Part shown: positions 55,686-63,756 of the stretch, piece after piece
How positions within the stretch are numbered: position 1 is the first letter of the stretch
Layout of the letters: every line of letters begins with the position of its first letter
Origin: Stenotrophomonas sp. YIM B06876
GTDB lineage: Bacteria; Pseudomonadota; Gammaproteobacteria; Xanthomonadales; Xanthomonadaceae
Assembly (NCBI RefSeq): GCF_030711595.1
Contig: NZ_JAUJUJ010000003.1
Span: 1-64,000, forward strand
Direction: 5' to 3'
Length of the DNA stretch: 64,000 nucleotides
Translations under genes and position numbers: made by a program
The notes under the pieces: generated by a model
Seen by the model: only the letters and a program-made list of their open reading frames with translations
What the model was told of the DNA's origin: nothing
Database searches by the model: none

Positions 55686-56698
55686 GCGCGGGCCGCCTGA
55701 CGGGCCAGGGCGGGCTTGATCCGCGATTGCAGCAGTGCGTCGAGCGACTGCAGCTGTGGATGGCGCGGCAGCACTTGTTCCAGATAGGCGATGAAGCGCG
55801 GTACATCGGCAAGGTATTTCGACTTCGCATCGCGGTAATGCAGGCGCGCGAAGATGCCCAGGATCTTGAGGTGACGTTGCACCCCCAGCCAGTCGGCATC
55901 GCGCTGGAACACCGGCAGCGCCGGAACGGCGATCCCCGCCTCCTGCGCGCGGGCGTGATAGCGCGCCAGCCAGGCATCCACGCGCGGCAGCGGCCAACTC
56001 AGGAACGCATCCTTGAACAGGCTGATGGCGTCGTAGGCGACCGGTCCGATCACCGTGTCCTGGAAGTCGAGCACCGCCGGACCATCGGCAACCGGCATCA
56101 GGTTGCGCGGCATGAAATCGCGATGCACCAGCACGTGGGGCTGGCCCAGCGCGTTGTCCATCAAACGGCGCTGCACCAGTTCCAGGTGTTCCAGCTCAGC
56201 GCAGTCCAGTTGCAGGCCGAGATGACGCCGCAGGAACCATTCCTCGAACAGGCCGGCATCACGTTGCAGCAGCGCTTCGCCAAACCTGCCCATGCCCGGC
56301 GGAGGGGCGATTTTCTGCAGCTTCAACAGTTGTCCGATTGCCGCATCGAAATGGAGGTCGGCGTTGTCGCCGTCGATGACCTGGGCCAGGGTCGGTCCGC
56401 CCAGATCCTCCAGCAGCAGAAAACCGGCATCGACATCGCGTGCCAACACCGCCGGCACGCGCACCTCGCCACTTTCGAGCAGGTCGCGGATGCGCAGCCA
56501 CGGGCGCACGTCCTCCTGCTGTGGCGGCGAGTCCATCACGATGCGGCTCGCCCCGGTGCCATGACTGCGCCAGTAGCTGCGGAATCCGGCATCCACCGAC
56601 GCACGTTCCAATATCGCGCGGGGATCGCCCAGCGCATCTCGGGCCCACTGCAGGCGGTGCAGCGAGCGGACAGGGGGGGCGTCGGGTTCGGTAGTCAT
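55682..56698 (-). CDS. amgK: Anomeric MurNAc/GlcNAc kinase AmgK
   Basis: 338 residues from MTTEPDAPPV; a TTG two codons upstream is less likely. An aminoglycoside-phosphotransferase-like fold with LLLEDLGG, the catalytic loop VHRDFMPRNLM and the metal-binding LDFQDTVIGPVAYDAISL. It phosphorylates MurNAc at C1, supplying MurU. Translational coupling to murU supports the function. Confidence 0.93.
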   Translation of the reverse strand: MTTEPDAPPVRSLHRLQWARDALGDPRAILERASVDAGFRSYWRSHGTGASRIVMDSPPQQEDVRPWLRIRDLLESGEVRVPAVLARDVDAGFLLLEDLGGPTLAQVIDGDNADLHFDAAIGQLLKLQKIAPPPGMGRFGEALLQRDAGLFEEWFLRRHLGLQLDCAELEHLELVQRRLMDNALGQPHVLVHRDFMPRNLMPVADGPAVLDFQDTVIGPVAYDAISLFKDAFLSWPLPRVDAWLARYHARAQEAGIAVPALPVFQRDADWLGVQRHLKILGIFARLHYRDAKSKYLADVPRFIAYLEQVLPRHPQLQSLDALLQSRIKPALARQAARA

Positions 56699-56758
56699 CG
56701 GCAAGATCAGTCAGCGCACCGCGGAATGGCGATGCGTCCTGGTAGAAGGAGATTGTTT

Positions 56759-57028
56759 TCAGCGTTTGCCGCTGAACAGGCGCAGCAACGCAAGGATGCC
56801 GATCGCGCCCAGGATCGCGCCAATGAAGCCCGCCGCTTCGCCGCGCGCGTACCAGCCCATGTACTGGCCGAACCACCCGGCGAACAGCGCCCCGGCGATG
56901 CCGAGCACGATGGTCAGCAGGCAGCCCATGCGGTTGTTGCCGGGCATGAAAAAACGCCCGAGCAGGCCGACGATGAAGCCGGCCAGGATGATGTAGATCC
57001 AGCTGTCGCTGCCGAACAGTGAGCCCAT
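56759..57028 (-). CDS. GlsB/YeaQ/YmgE family small membrane protein
   Basis: 89 residues, three helices with Gly-rich packing (YIILAGFIVGLLGRFFMPGNNRMG, TIVLGIAGALFAGWFG, GFIGAILGAIGILALLRL). These stress-linked membrane proteins have no assigned biochemistry. It stands between the peptidase and amgK on the minus strand. Confidence 0.9.
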   Translation of the reverse strand: MGSLFGSDSWIYIILAGFIVGLLGRFFMPGNNRMGCLLTIVLGIAGALFAGWFGQYMGWYARGEAAGFIGAILGAIGILALLRLFSGKR

Positions 57029-57103
57029 GGCGTGCTATTCCCCGGATGAGTGGACGCAGCCTAGCAAGGCCGGGCTGCGTCCGTCATCAAACCGGCGACA
57101 GAC

Positions 57104-58597
57104 TCAGCAGCAGCCGTGGTCGCCGTGGCGCAGGCCACTGTCGGCATGTACCGGCGAGCCGCTGGTTTCACCGCGCAGGCTGGCGGCGTGGTGCTCGACG
57201 ATCACCTTCGACACGCAGGCGGTGACCTTCTTGCCCATCGGGATGTGCAGGAACTCGTTGGGGCCGTGCGCGTTGGAGTGCGGGCCGAGCACGCCGGTGA
57301 TCATGAACTGCGCACCGGGGAACTTCTCGCCGAGCATGCCCATGAACGGGATCGATCCGCCTTCGCCCATGTACATCGCCGGCTTGTTGAAAAACGCCTG
57401 GCTGGCGTCGTCGATTGCTTTCTCCAGCCACGGCGCCATGGCCGGCGCGTTCCAGCCGGTGGACGCCTTTTCCAGATCGAGGCTGACCTTGGCACCGTTC
57501 GGCGGATCGCGCAGCAACGCTTCCTTGAGCAGCTCACCACACCGCTTGCCATCGGCGGTGGGTGGCAGGCGCAGCGACAGCTTCACTGCCGTTTCCGGGC
57601 GCAGCACATTGCCGGCCGACTCCAGCCCCGGCATGCCGCCGATGCCGGTGACCGACAGGGCCGGGCGCCAGGTGCGGTTGAGCACCAACTCGGTCAGGTC
57701 CTCGCTCATCGGCTTGAGGCCATCGACCAGCGGGAACTTGTCGAAGATCGCCGTGTCGACCACGTCCGCCGCCCGCTGTGCCTGTTCCAGTCGCTCGGCC
57801 GGAATTTCCACGTGCAGGCCCTCGAGCAGGATGCGGCCGGTGTTTTCATCCTCGATCCGCGACAGCAGCTGGCGCAGCAGGCGGAAGGAGGATGGCACCA
57901 CGCCGGAGGCATCGCCGGAGTGCACGCCCTCGTTGAGCACCTTGACGGTGAAGTTGCCGCCGGTCAGGCCGCGCAGCGAGGTGGTGCACCACAGCTGGTC
58001 GTAGTTGGCGCAGCCCGAATCCAGGCAGACGACCAGCGACGGCTTGCCGATACGCCCCGCCAGATGGTCGACATAGGCCGGCAGGTCGTAGCTGCCCGAC
58101 TCTTCGCAGGCTTCGATCAGGATCACGCAGCGGGCATGCGGCAGGCCCTGTTCGTGCAGGGCCAGCAGGGCGGCCAGCGAGCCGAAGATCGCGTAGCCGT
58201 CATCGGCGCCGCCGCGGCCGTAAAGTTTGTCGCCACGCAGGACCGGAATCCACGGGCCGAGATCCGCGTCCCAGCCGGTCATTTCCGGCTGCTTGTCCAG
58301 GTGGCCGTAGAGCAGCACGGTGTCATCGCCGGTTTCCGGGCCGGTGGCCGGGATTTCCAGGAAGATCAGCGGAGTGCGGCCTTCCAGTCGCACCACTTCC
58401 ACCTGCAGCCCGGGGATCTTCTGCGCCTTGGCCCAGCTTTCCATCAGCGAAACGGCCTGGTCCATATAGCCGTTGGCCACCCAGTCCGCATCGAACATCG
58501 GTGACTTGTTGGGGATACGGATGTAGTCGACCAGTTGCGGGATGATGTCGTTGTCCCACTTGTCGCTGAGAAATTGGCCGATCTTGGCGCTGTCCAT
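57104..58597 (-). CDS. M20 family metallopeptidase (dipeptidase-like)
   Basis: 497 residues. VLLYGHLDKQPEM holds the first metal-binding His/Asp, LYGRGGADDGYAIFG the bridging Asp, and LIEACEESGSYDLPAYV the Glu pair; LVVCLDSGCANYDQL follows. The dimerisation domain lies at about 200-360. It lacks a signal peptide, so it is cytosolic. This is the CNDP/CPG2-like dipeptidase branch; the substrate is not known. The C-terminus carries several His/Cys residues (SGLRHGDHGCC). Divergent from the ComEA-like gene. Confidence 0.92.
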   Translation of the reverse strand: MDSAKIGQFLSDKWDNDIIPQLVDYIRIPNKSPMFDADWVANGYMDQAVSLMESWAKAQKIPGLQVEVVRLEGRTPLIFLEIPATGPETGDDTVLLYGHLDKQPEMTGWDADLGPWIPVLRGDKLYGRGGADDGYAIFGSLAALLALHEQGLPHARCVILIEACEESGSYDLPAYVDHLAGRIGKPSLVVCLDSGCANYDQLWCTTSLRGLTGGNFTVKVLNEGVHSGDASGVVPSSFRLLRQLLSRIEDENTGRILLEGLHVEIPAERLEQAQRAADVVDTAIFDKFPLVDGLKPMSEDLTELVLNRTWRPALSVTGIGGMPGLESAGNVLRPETAVKLSLRLPPTADGKRCGELLKEALLRDPPNGAKVSLDLEKASTGWNAPAMAPWLEKAIDDASQAFFNKPAMYMGEGGSIPFMGMLGEKFPGAQFMITGVLGPHSNAHGPNEFLHIPMGKKVTACVSKVIVEHHAASLRGETSGSPVHADSGLRHGDHGCC

Positions 58598-58650
58598 ACG
58601 GATACTCCGGTGTGCAATGTCTGGCCCGACATTCTACGCCCGCCTCGTGG

Positions 58651-58666
58651 GTAGGGATTTCCCTAC
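58651..58666. promoter_or_regulatory. Inverted repeat in the peptidase/ComEA-like divergent region
   Basis: GTAGGGA-TT-TCCCTAC, perfect 7-bp arms with a 2-bp spacer. It lies 54 bp upstream of the peptidase ATG and 130 bp upstream of the ComEA-like ATG. A dimeric regulator site is plausible; I cannot name the regulator. Confidence 0.5.
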
Positions 58667-58796
58667 AAAGGGATGCGCCTTTCACCGGCTGTATGAAGGT
58701 GGGGTGGGCGATAGGCTGTGTCCATGTGGCGCGGGACACTGGTCCAGCCGGCGGGGATGCCGGCCAGTCCAATCCCAAGTCACAAGGAGTGTAGCG

Positions 58797-59129
58797 ATGA
58801 AGTTTTTCACCGTGATGCTGAAGTCATTGGTCCTGACTCTGTTGTTGACCGGTTCGGCGCTCGCCGCTGACAAGGTCAACATCAACGCCGCCGATGCGGC
58901 GGAGCTGGACCGGGTGCTGGTGAATGTCGGCCCATCGAAGGCGCAGGCAATCGTCGATCACCGACAGGCGAACGGTCCTTTCAAAAGTGTCGAGGAACTG
59001 GCGCTGGTGAAAGGAATCGGCTTGAAGACGGTCGAAAGGAATCGTGACCTGATCGAAGTGGGTGCCGGGACGGCTCCCCCGAAGAAGGCTGCCACGACGG
59101 CGGCGGCAAAACCGGTAGAAAGACGCTGA
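58797..59129 (+). CDS. ComEA-like helix-hairpin-helix protein, secreted
   Basis: 110 residues. A signal peptide (VLTLLLTGSALAADK) precedes paired helix-hairpin-helix motifs (about 27-88, VNINAADAAELDRVLVNVG and VEELALVKGIGLKTVERN), the DNA-binding core of ComEA. A Lys/Ala-rich tail (PKKAATTAAAKPVERR) follows. AAGGAG lies 7 bp before the ATG. In naturally competent xanthomonads such proteins help pull DNA into the periplasm together with type IV pili. A hairpin terminator lies 106 bp downstream. Confidence 0.9.
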   Translation: MKFFTVMLKSLVLTLLLTGSALAADKVNINAADAAELDRVLVNVGPSKAQAIVDHRQANGPFKSVEELALVKGIGLKTVERNRDLIEVGAGTAPPKKAATTAAAKPVERR

Positions 59130-59234
59130 GCAGAACGGATTCGGAATTCGGGCCAGTGCGGGATGTACGGCTCAACGGAACCCAGCTGGACAGGGAGGTT
59201 TGGGGGAAAGGCAGGACGCCGACACGGATGTGAG

Positions 59235-59280
59235 AATCGCCCGGTGATGCACAGTGATGTGCAGCCGGGCGATTTTTTTT
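59235..59280 (+). terminator. Strong two-level intrinsic terminator
   Basis: Outer stem AATCGCCCGG / CCGGGCGATT, inner stem TGCACA / TGTGCA around GTGA, then eight T residues. It is the best-formed terminator in the window and closes the ComEA-like unit. Confidence 0.92.
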
Positions 59281-59828
59281 GCGCCGGATTCAAAACGGCC
59301 GAGCTGGCGGGGCGCGCCGCGAAGGACCGTGCCTCCGCTGCGGGCGGACGGAGTGGGGGGTGCTGGGGGTACACGTCATGTCCGCGTTGAGCCTGCCGCA
59401 TCGGGACGGCGCTGCCGCGGCGCAGCGCGGTTGCGGGCGGCGGCAGGCGCATGCGGGTGGGGGGCGTTCCGTAGCGGTGTCGGAGTTGACGTCCTTGGCG
59501 CCGCGCGGGCAAACCGCTGCGGCGTTTGCCGTGGCAACGCGCCGCCCGGGGTCTGCGGCGTCGGAACAGGCCGCCGTTTCACGCGGAATGATCGTGCCGG
59601 CGGTTGGTGCTGTGCCGCAATGAGCTTGTGCCGAGCCGGCTGGGCGCTGCAGGCGGGCGACAAGCGGATAAGCGCTAAGACGGGGTTAGGAGATGGGGAC
59701 GGACCTGGCGGGTGGCTGCCTGCCGGTTTGCCGCCGCAAACACCGTCCACTACGTGGCCGGCGCCAGTCCCTGCCCGGATCACGCAGCACGGGAGCCAGC
59801 GTGACCGGGCAATGCCACCGGTGGCTGC
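59281..59828. other. Gene-poor stretch between the ComEA-like gene and GntP
   Basis: About 550 bp with no gene I can support. A plus-strand frame from 59379 to 59623 (81 codons, starting MSALSLPHRD) and a minus-strand frame over the same region are Ala/Arg/Pro-rich and lack ribosome binding sites. No RNA fold is obvious by eye. Confidence 0.5.
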
Positions 59829-61232
59829 TCAGACCAGGCCGGTGGCGTAGTACACGGCGATGATCGCAAATACCGCCAGCGTCTTGATGAGGGTGATGGC
59901 GAAGATGTCCTTGTAGGACTGGCGATGGGTCAGGCCGGTGACGGCCAGCACGGTGATCACCGCGCCGTTGTGCGGCAGGGTATCCATGCCGCCGGAAGCC
60001 ATTGATGCGACCCGGTGCAGTACCTCCATCGGAATGCCCGCGGCCTGTGCATTGGCAATGAAGCTGTCGGCCATTGCCGCCAGCGCGATGCTCATGCCGC
60101 CGGACGCCGAGCCGGTGATGCCGGCCATCGCGGTGACCGATACCGCCTCGTTGACCAGCGGATTGGGGATCGAGCCCAGCGCATGGGCGACCGACAGGAA
60201 GCCCGGCAGCGCGGCGATCACCGCACCGAAGCCGTACTCGGAGGCGGTGTTCATCGAGGCCAGCATGGCGCCACTGATCGCCGAGCGGGTGCCTTCGGCA
60301 AAGGCCCCGATCACCGGCTTCCAGGCGAACGCGATCACGCTGAGGATGCCGACCAGCAGCGCGCCCTGGACGGCCCAGATCGCCGCCATCTTCGACACTT
60401 CCTGCACCACCGGCGCCGGGTTGCCGATCACCGCCGGGATGAACGACTGGGTGTCGCCATAGAAGCCGGGAATCCAGCGGGTGAACAGATAGTTGGAAAT
60501 GCCGACCAGCAGCAGTGGCAGGACCGCCACCAGGGGATGCGCCAGCCGGTCACCGCGGAACGGGTCGGGCTCGTTGCGCAGCTCGCTGTGGCCGGCATAG
60601 CCTTCGCCGGCCCGCATCGCGACGCGCCGGCGCCATTCCAGATAGCTCATGCCCAGGATCAGGATGACCACGCTGCCGATCACGCCCAGCGTCGGTGCGG
60701 CCCAGCTGGTGGTGCCGAAGAACGCGCTCGGAATGATGTTCTGGATCTGCGGCGTGCCGGGCAGCGCGTCCATGGTGAAGGTGAACGCACCAAGTGCAAT
60801 CGTGCCGGGGATCAGCCGCTTGGGAATATCGCTCTGCCGGAACAGCTCTGCCGCGAACGGATACACCGCGAACACCACCACGAACAGCGACACGCCACCG
60901 TAGGTCAGCAGCGCGCAGACCAGCACGATCGACAGCATCGCGCGCTGGGCGCCGACCAGTTTGATGGTGGCGCTGACGATGGAGCGGGAGAAGCCGGAAA
61001 TCTCGATGAGCTTGCCGAACACCGCCCCGAGCAGGAACACCGGGAAGTACAGCTTCAGGAAGCCGACCATCTTGTCCATGAACAAACCGGTGAACATCGG
61101 TTGCACCAGCGACGGGTCGGTCAACAGCACCGCGCCGAGCGCGGCCACCGGCGCGAACAGGATCACGCTGTAGCCGCGGTAGGCGACAAGCATCAGGAAG
61201 CACAGGGCCGCCAATACGATCAGAAACGACAT
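59829..61232 (-). CDS. GntP family permease
   Basis: 467 residues from MSFLIVLAAL, preferred over the ATG six codons upstream because GGGGAG stands 7 bp before it. Twelve or so helices; AVFGKLIEISGFSRSIVSATIKLVG and SVTAMAGITGSASGGMSIALAAM are GntP/CitMHS-type landmarks. The family moves gluconate and related sugar acids or hydroxy-acids with protons. The substrate is unknown. Divergent from the TonB-dependent receptor. Confidence 0.9.
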   Translation of the reverse strand: MSFLIVLAALCFLMLVAYRGYSVILFAPVAALGAVLLTDPSLVQPMFTGLFMDKMVGFLKLYFPVFLLGAVFGKLIEISGFSRSIVSATIKLVGAQRAMLSIVLVCALLTYGGVSLFVVVFAVYPFAAELFRQSDIPKRLIPGTIALGAFTFTMDALPGTPQIQNIIPSAFFGTTSWAAPTLGVIGSVVILILGMSYLEWRRRVAMRAGEGYAGHSELRNEPDPFRGDRLAHPLVAVLPLLLVGISNYLFTRWIPGFYGDTQSFIPAVIGNPAPVVQEVSKMAAIWAVQGALLVGILSVIAFAWKPVIGAFAEGTRSAISGAMLASMNTASEYGFGAVIAALPGFLSVAHALGSIPNPLVNEAVSVTAMAGITGSASGGMSIALAAMADSFIANAQAAGIPMEVLHRVASMASGGMDTLPHNGAVITVLAVTGLTHRQSYKDIFAITLIKTLAVFAIIAVYYATGLV

Positions 61233-61320
61233 CCACAGCTCCCCGGCCATACAAGATGTCGCCGAGTATCGGGAGGTGGAGAGCGCCGGCCCACTGTACG
61301 AAGGGACGATACGCCGGTGC

Positions 61321-61336
61321 GTAACGGTCCGTTAAC
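61321..61336 (+). promoter_or_regulatory. Inverted repeat upstream of the TonB-dependent receptor
   Basis: TAACGG-T-CCGTTA within GTAACGGTCCGTTAAC, 6-bp perfect arms. It lies 60 bp before the receptor ATG and about 90 bp before the GntP ATG, so a regulator bound here could control both. Confidence 0.5.
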
Positions 61337-61396
61337 TTGCGCAGCATGGGCGGCACCCTCGTGTCGCCCCGTCATACCCGGGAGGAGGGGAGACCT

Positions 61397-63640
61397 ATGA
61401 AGCGCAAATATCTGAGCATGGCCATCGGCTGTGTACTGCTGGCTCCGGCGTCACTGGTCCTTGCACAGGACGCGAAGCCGAAGGCGGCGCCAGGCAATGA
61501 ACCGACCACGTTGGAAAACGTGACGGTGACCGCACGGCGCCGGGTCGAATCGATCCAGGACGTGCCGGTGGCCGTCAGTGCCTTCAGCGAAGAGCAGATC
61601 AAGGACCTGCAGGCCAGCACGGTCGAGGGCCTGCAGGGCGCGGTGCCCAACATGAACATCGCCCAGGGGCGTGGTTCGGCCAACAGCGTCAACGTGTTCA
61701 TCCGCGGCATTGGCCAGCCCGATGCGCTGCAGACCTTCGACCCGGGCGTGGGCATGTACGTCGATGACGTCTACTACTCGCGCATCAACGGGGCGTTGTT
61801 CTCGCTGTTCGACATCCAGCAGCTGGAAGTGCTGCGCGGCCCGCAGGGCACGCTGTACGGCAAGAACTCCACCGGTGGCGCGATCAAGCTGACCACCAAG
61901 AATCCGTTCGACAACGAAGGCGGCGCGGTGGAAGTCACCGCCGGTGACTACGGCCGCCTGGAAGGGCGCTTCTACGTCTCGGGCAAGCTCAGCGACACCG
62001 TGGCCGCCAGCATCGCCGGGGCCAAGATCACCAACGACGGCTACGTCAAGGATGCCGTGACCGGCAAGCACTACAACGACGACGACACCGAGGCGCTGCG
62101 GCTGAAGATGGCGTTCAACCCGGTCGACAACTTCCGCGCCACATTCTCGCTGGATACCACCAAACAGGATGCGGCGCTGACGATGGGCCGGCCGATGGCG
62201 GACCTGCGCCAGACCAGCCTGGCACCAGCGGGGGTGATCGTGTTGCAGCCGGGTGAGACCGGCGAGTGGAACCGTCGTGCACGGACCTCGTTCGACGATG
62301 GCCAGGGCCAGTACCTGAAGCACTCCGGTGCCTCGCTGGCGATGGAATGGGACGTCAACGAGCAGTGGACGCTGAAGAGCATCAGCGCCTACCGCCAGCT
62401 CAAGACCAAGTCGTACATCGATATCGATGCCTCCCAGTTCGAGCTGGGTGACGTGCTGGTCGCCCTCAACCAGGACCAGCGCAGCCAGGAATTCCAGCTG
62501 CACTACGACAACGGCGGCAGTGTGCACGCCACCTTCGGCGCGTACTACATGAAGGAGCACGTGCCTTCGCACCAGGAAGCCTATGCCGATGACCTGTTCT
62601 CCTTCCTCGGGGCCAAGGTGCCGTTCCTGCGCACCATCGACGACGACCTGACCACCACCTCCACCGCCGCGTTCGCCCACCTCAACTGGGAGTTTGTGCC
62701 GAGCTGGACCGCGGCTGCCGGCGTGCGCTGGACCAGGGACAAGAAGGATTACGACCGCACCATCAGCACCTTCTGGGGCGCCCCGTTCACCGCGATCAAC
62801 GAGACCGTGGCGTTCGCCGCAAAGGCCGACTGGACCGCGGTGACCCCGTCGGTCAGCCTGCAGAAGGCGTTCAGCGACAACCTGATGGCCTACGTGTCGG
62901 CCAACCGCGGCTTCAAGTCCGGCGGTTTCAACGGCCGCGCCAACACCATTTATGACACCAAGCACGCCAAGTACGATCCGGAGCACGTGTGGACCTACGA
63001 GCTGGGCCTGAAGGGCAGCTCGGCCGACCACCGCTTCCGCGGCAGCGCGGCGGCGTTCTACAGCAACTACAGCGACTTCCAGGCGCGCGTGTCGCAGGAC
63101 GTGGGCACCTTCCCGGTGCTCAACGCGGCCAAGCTCAACATCAAGGGCGTGGAACTGGAAGGCAGCGCGCTGCTGGGCCAGGCCACCACGCTGAGTGCGC
63201 AGCTCGGCTGGCTGGATGCCAAGTACGACCGGTTCGAGGACTTCCGTCTGGATCCGTCCTACCCGGGTTTCGATCCGAACGTGAGCCACAAGCACGTGCC
63301 GTTCTCGCCGGACTGGACCGCCCGTGTGGCCCTGCAGCATGTGGTTTCGCTGGGTGACAGCGGCAACCTGACCTTCGGCGGCGATGTGTCCTACCGCGGT
63401 GACACCTGGCTGTCGGTGGACAACCGCGCAGTGCTCAGCCAGGACGCCTATGCGCTGGTCGGCGCCTACGGCGTGTGGGATTCGCCGCAGCTGGTGTGGC
63501 AGGCGCGTGCCGGTGTGCGCAACCTGACCGACAAGGAATACAAGAGCGAAGGCCAGGAATTTGCCAGCGTCGGCAATATCCAGACCGCCTATTACGGCCT
63601 GCCGCGCAACTGGTATGTGTCGCTGCGTTACAGCTTCTGA
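61397..63640 (+). CDS. TonB-dependent receptor
   Basis: 747 residues from MKRKYLSMAI, with GGAGG upstream. The signal peptide ends near SLVLAQ. A TonB-box-like ENVTVTARRR (about 38-47) precedes the plug (about 50-160: VPVAVSAFSEEQIK, VRGIGQ-type FIRGIGQ, LRGPQGTLYGKNSTGGAI). A 22-strand barrel follows and ends in the outer-membrane signature LRYSF. The family imports siderophores, vitamins or oligosaccharides. The FIRGIGQ/YGKNSTGGAI form is close to the sphingomonad-xanthomonad receptor branch, often carbohydrate or terpene-related. The ligand is unknown. Confidence 0.93.
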   Translation: MKRKYLSMAIGCVLLAPASLVLAQDAKPKAAPGNEPTTLENVTVTARRRVESIQDVPVAVSAFSEEQIKDLQASTVEGLQGAVPNMNIAQGRGSANSVNVFIRGIGQPDALQTFDPGVGMYVDDVYYSRINGALFSLFDIQQLEVLRGPQGTLYGKNSTGGAIKLTTKNPFDNEGGAVEVTAGDYGRLEGRFYVSGKLSDTVAASIAGAKITNDGYVKDAVTGKHYNDDDTEALRLKMAFNPVDNFRATFSLDTTKQDAALTMGRPMADLRQTSLAPAGVIVLQPGETGEWNRRARTSFDDGQGQYLKHSGASLAMEWDVNEQWTLKSISAYRQLKTKSYIDIDASQFELGDVLVALNQDQRSQEFQLHYDNGGSVHATFGAYYMKEHVPSHQEAYADDLFSFLGAKVPFLRTIDDDLTTTSTAAFAHLNWEFVPSWTAAAGVRWTRDKKDYDRTISTFWGAPFTAINETVAFAAKADWTAVTPSVSLQKAFSDNLMAYVSANRGFKSGGFNGRANTIYDTKHAKYDPEHVWTYELGLKGSSADHRFRGSAAAFYSNYSDFQARVSQDVGTFPVLNAAKLNIKGVELEGSALLGQATTLSAQLGWLDAKYDRFEDFRLDPSYPGFDPNVSHKHVPFSPDWTARVALQHVVSLGDSGNLTFGGDVSYRGDTWLSVDNRAVLSQDAYALVGAYGVWDSPQLVWQARAGVRNLTDKEYKSEGQEFASVGNIQTAYYGLPRNWYVSLRYSF

Positions 63641-63662
63641 CCGGCGGTAGTTGATGGACCTG

Positions 63663-63696
63663 GAGCGGCGGCATGTCGGACGGCATGCCGCCGCTC
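63663..63696 (+). terminator. Hairpin after the TonB-dependent receptor
   Basis: Perfect 13-bp stem GAGCGGCGGCATG / CATGCCGCCGCTC with an 8-base loop, 22 bp after the receptor stop, followed by TCGT without a T-tract. It is more likely an mRNA-end stabiliser or weak terminator. Confidence 0.5.
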
Positions 63697-63756
63697 TCGT
63701 ATCCTGTGTCCTGCCCCGCAAACGGGGTTATCCATGGGCGAGGGGACGCAGTACGC

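Noticed and set aside
59379-59623. 81-codon plus-strand frame MSALSLPHRD
   Set aside because: Weak start context, low-complexity Ala/Arg/Gly content and an equally long frame on the other strand, as expected by chance at this GC content.
61451-63721. Minus-strand open frame of 756 codons
   Set aside because: Exact antisense of the TonB-dependent receptor; composition dominated by Val, Arg, His and Gln and no signal peptide.
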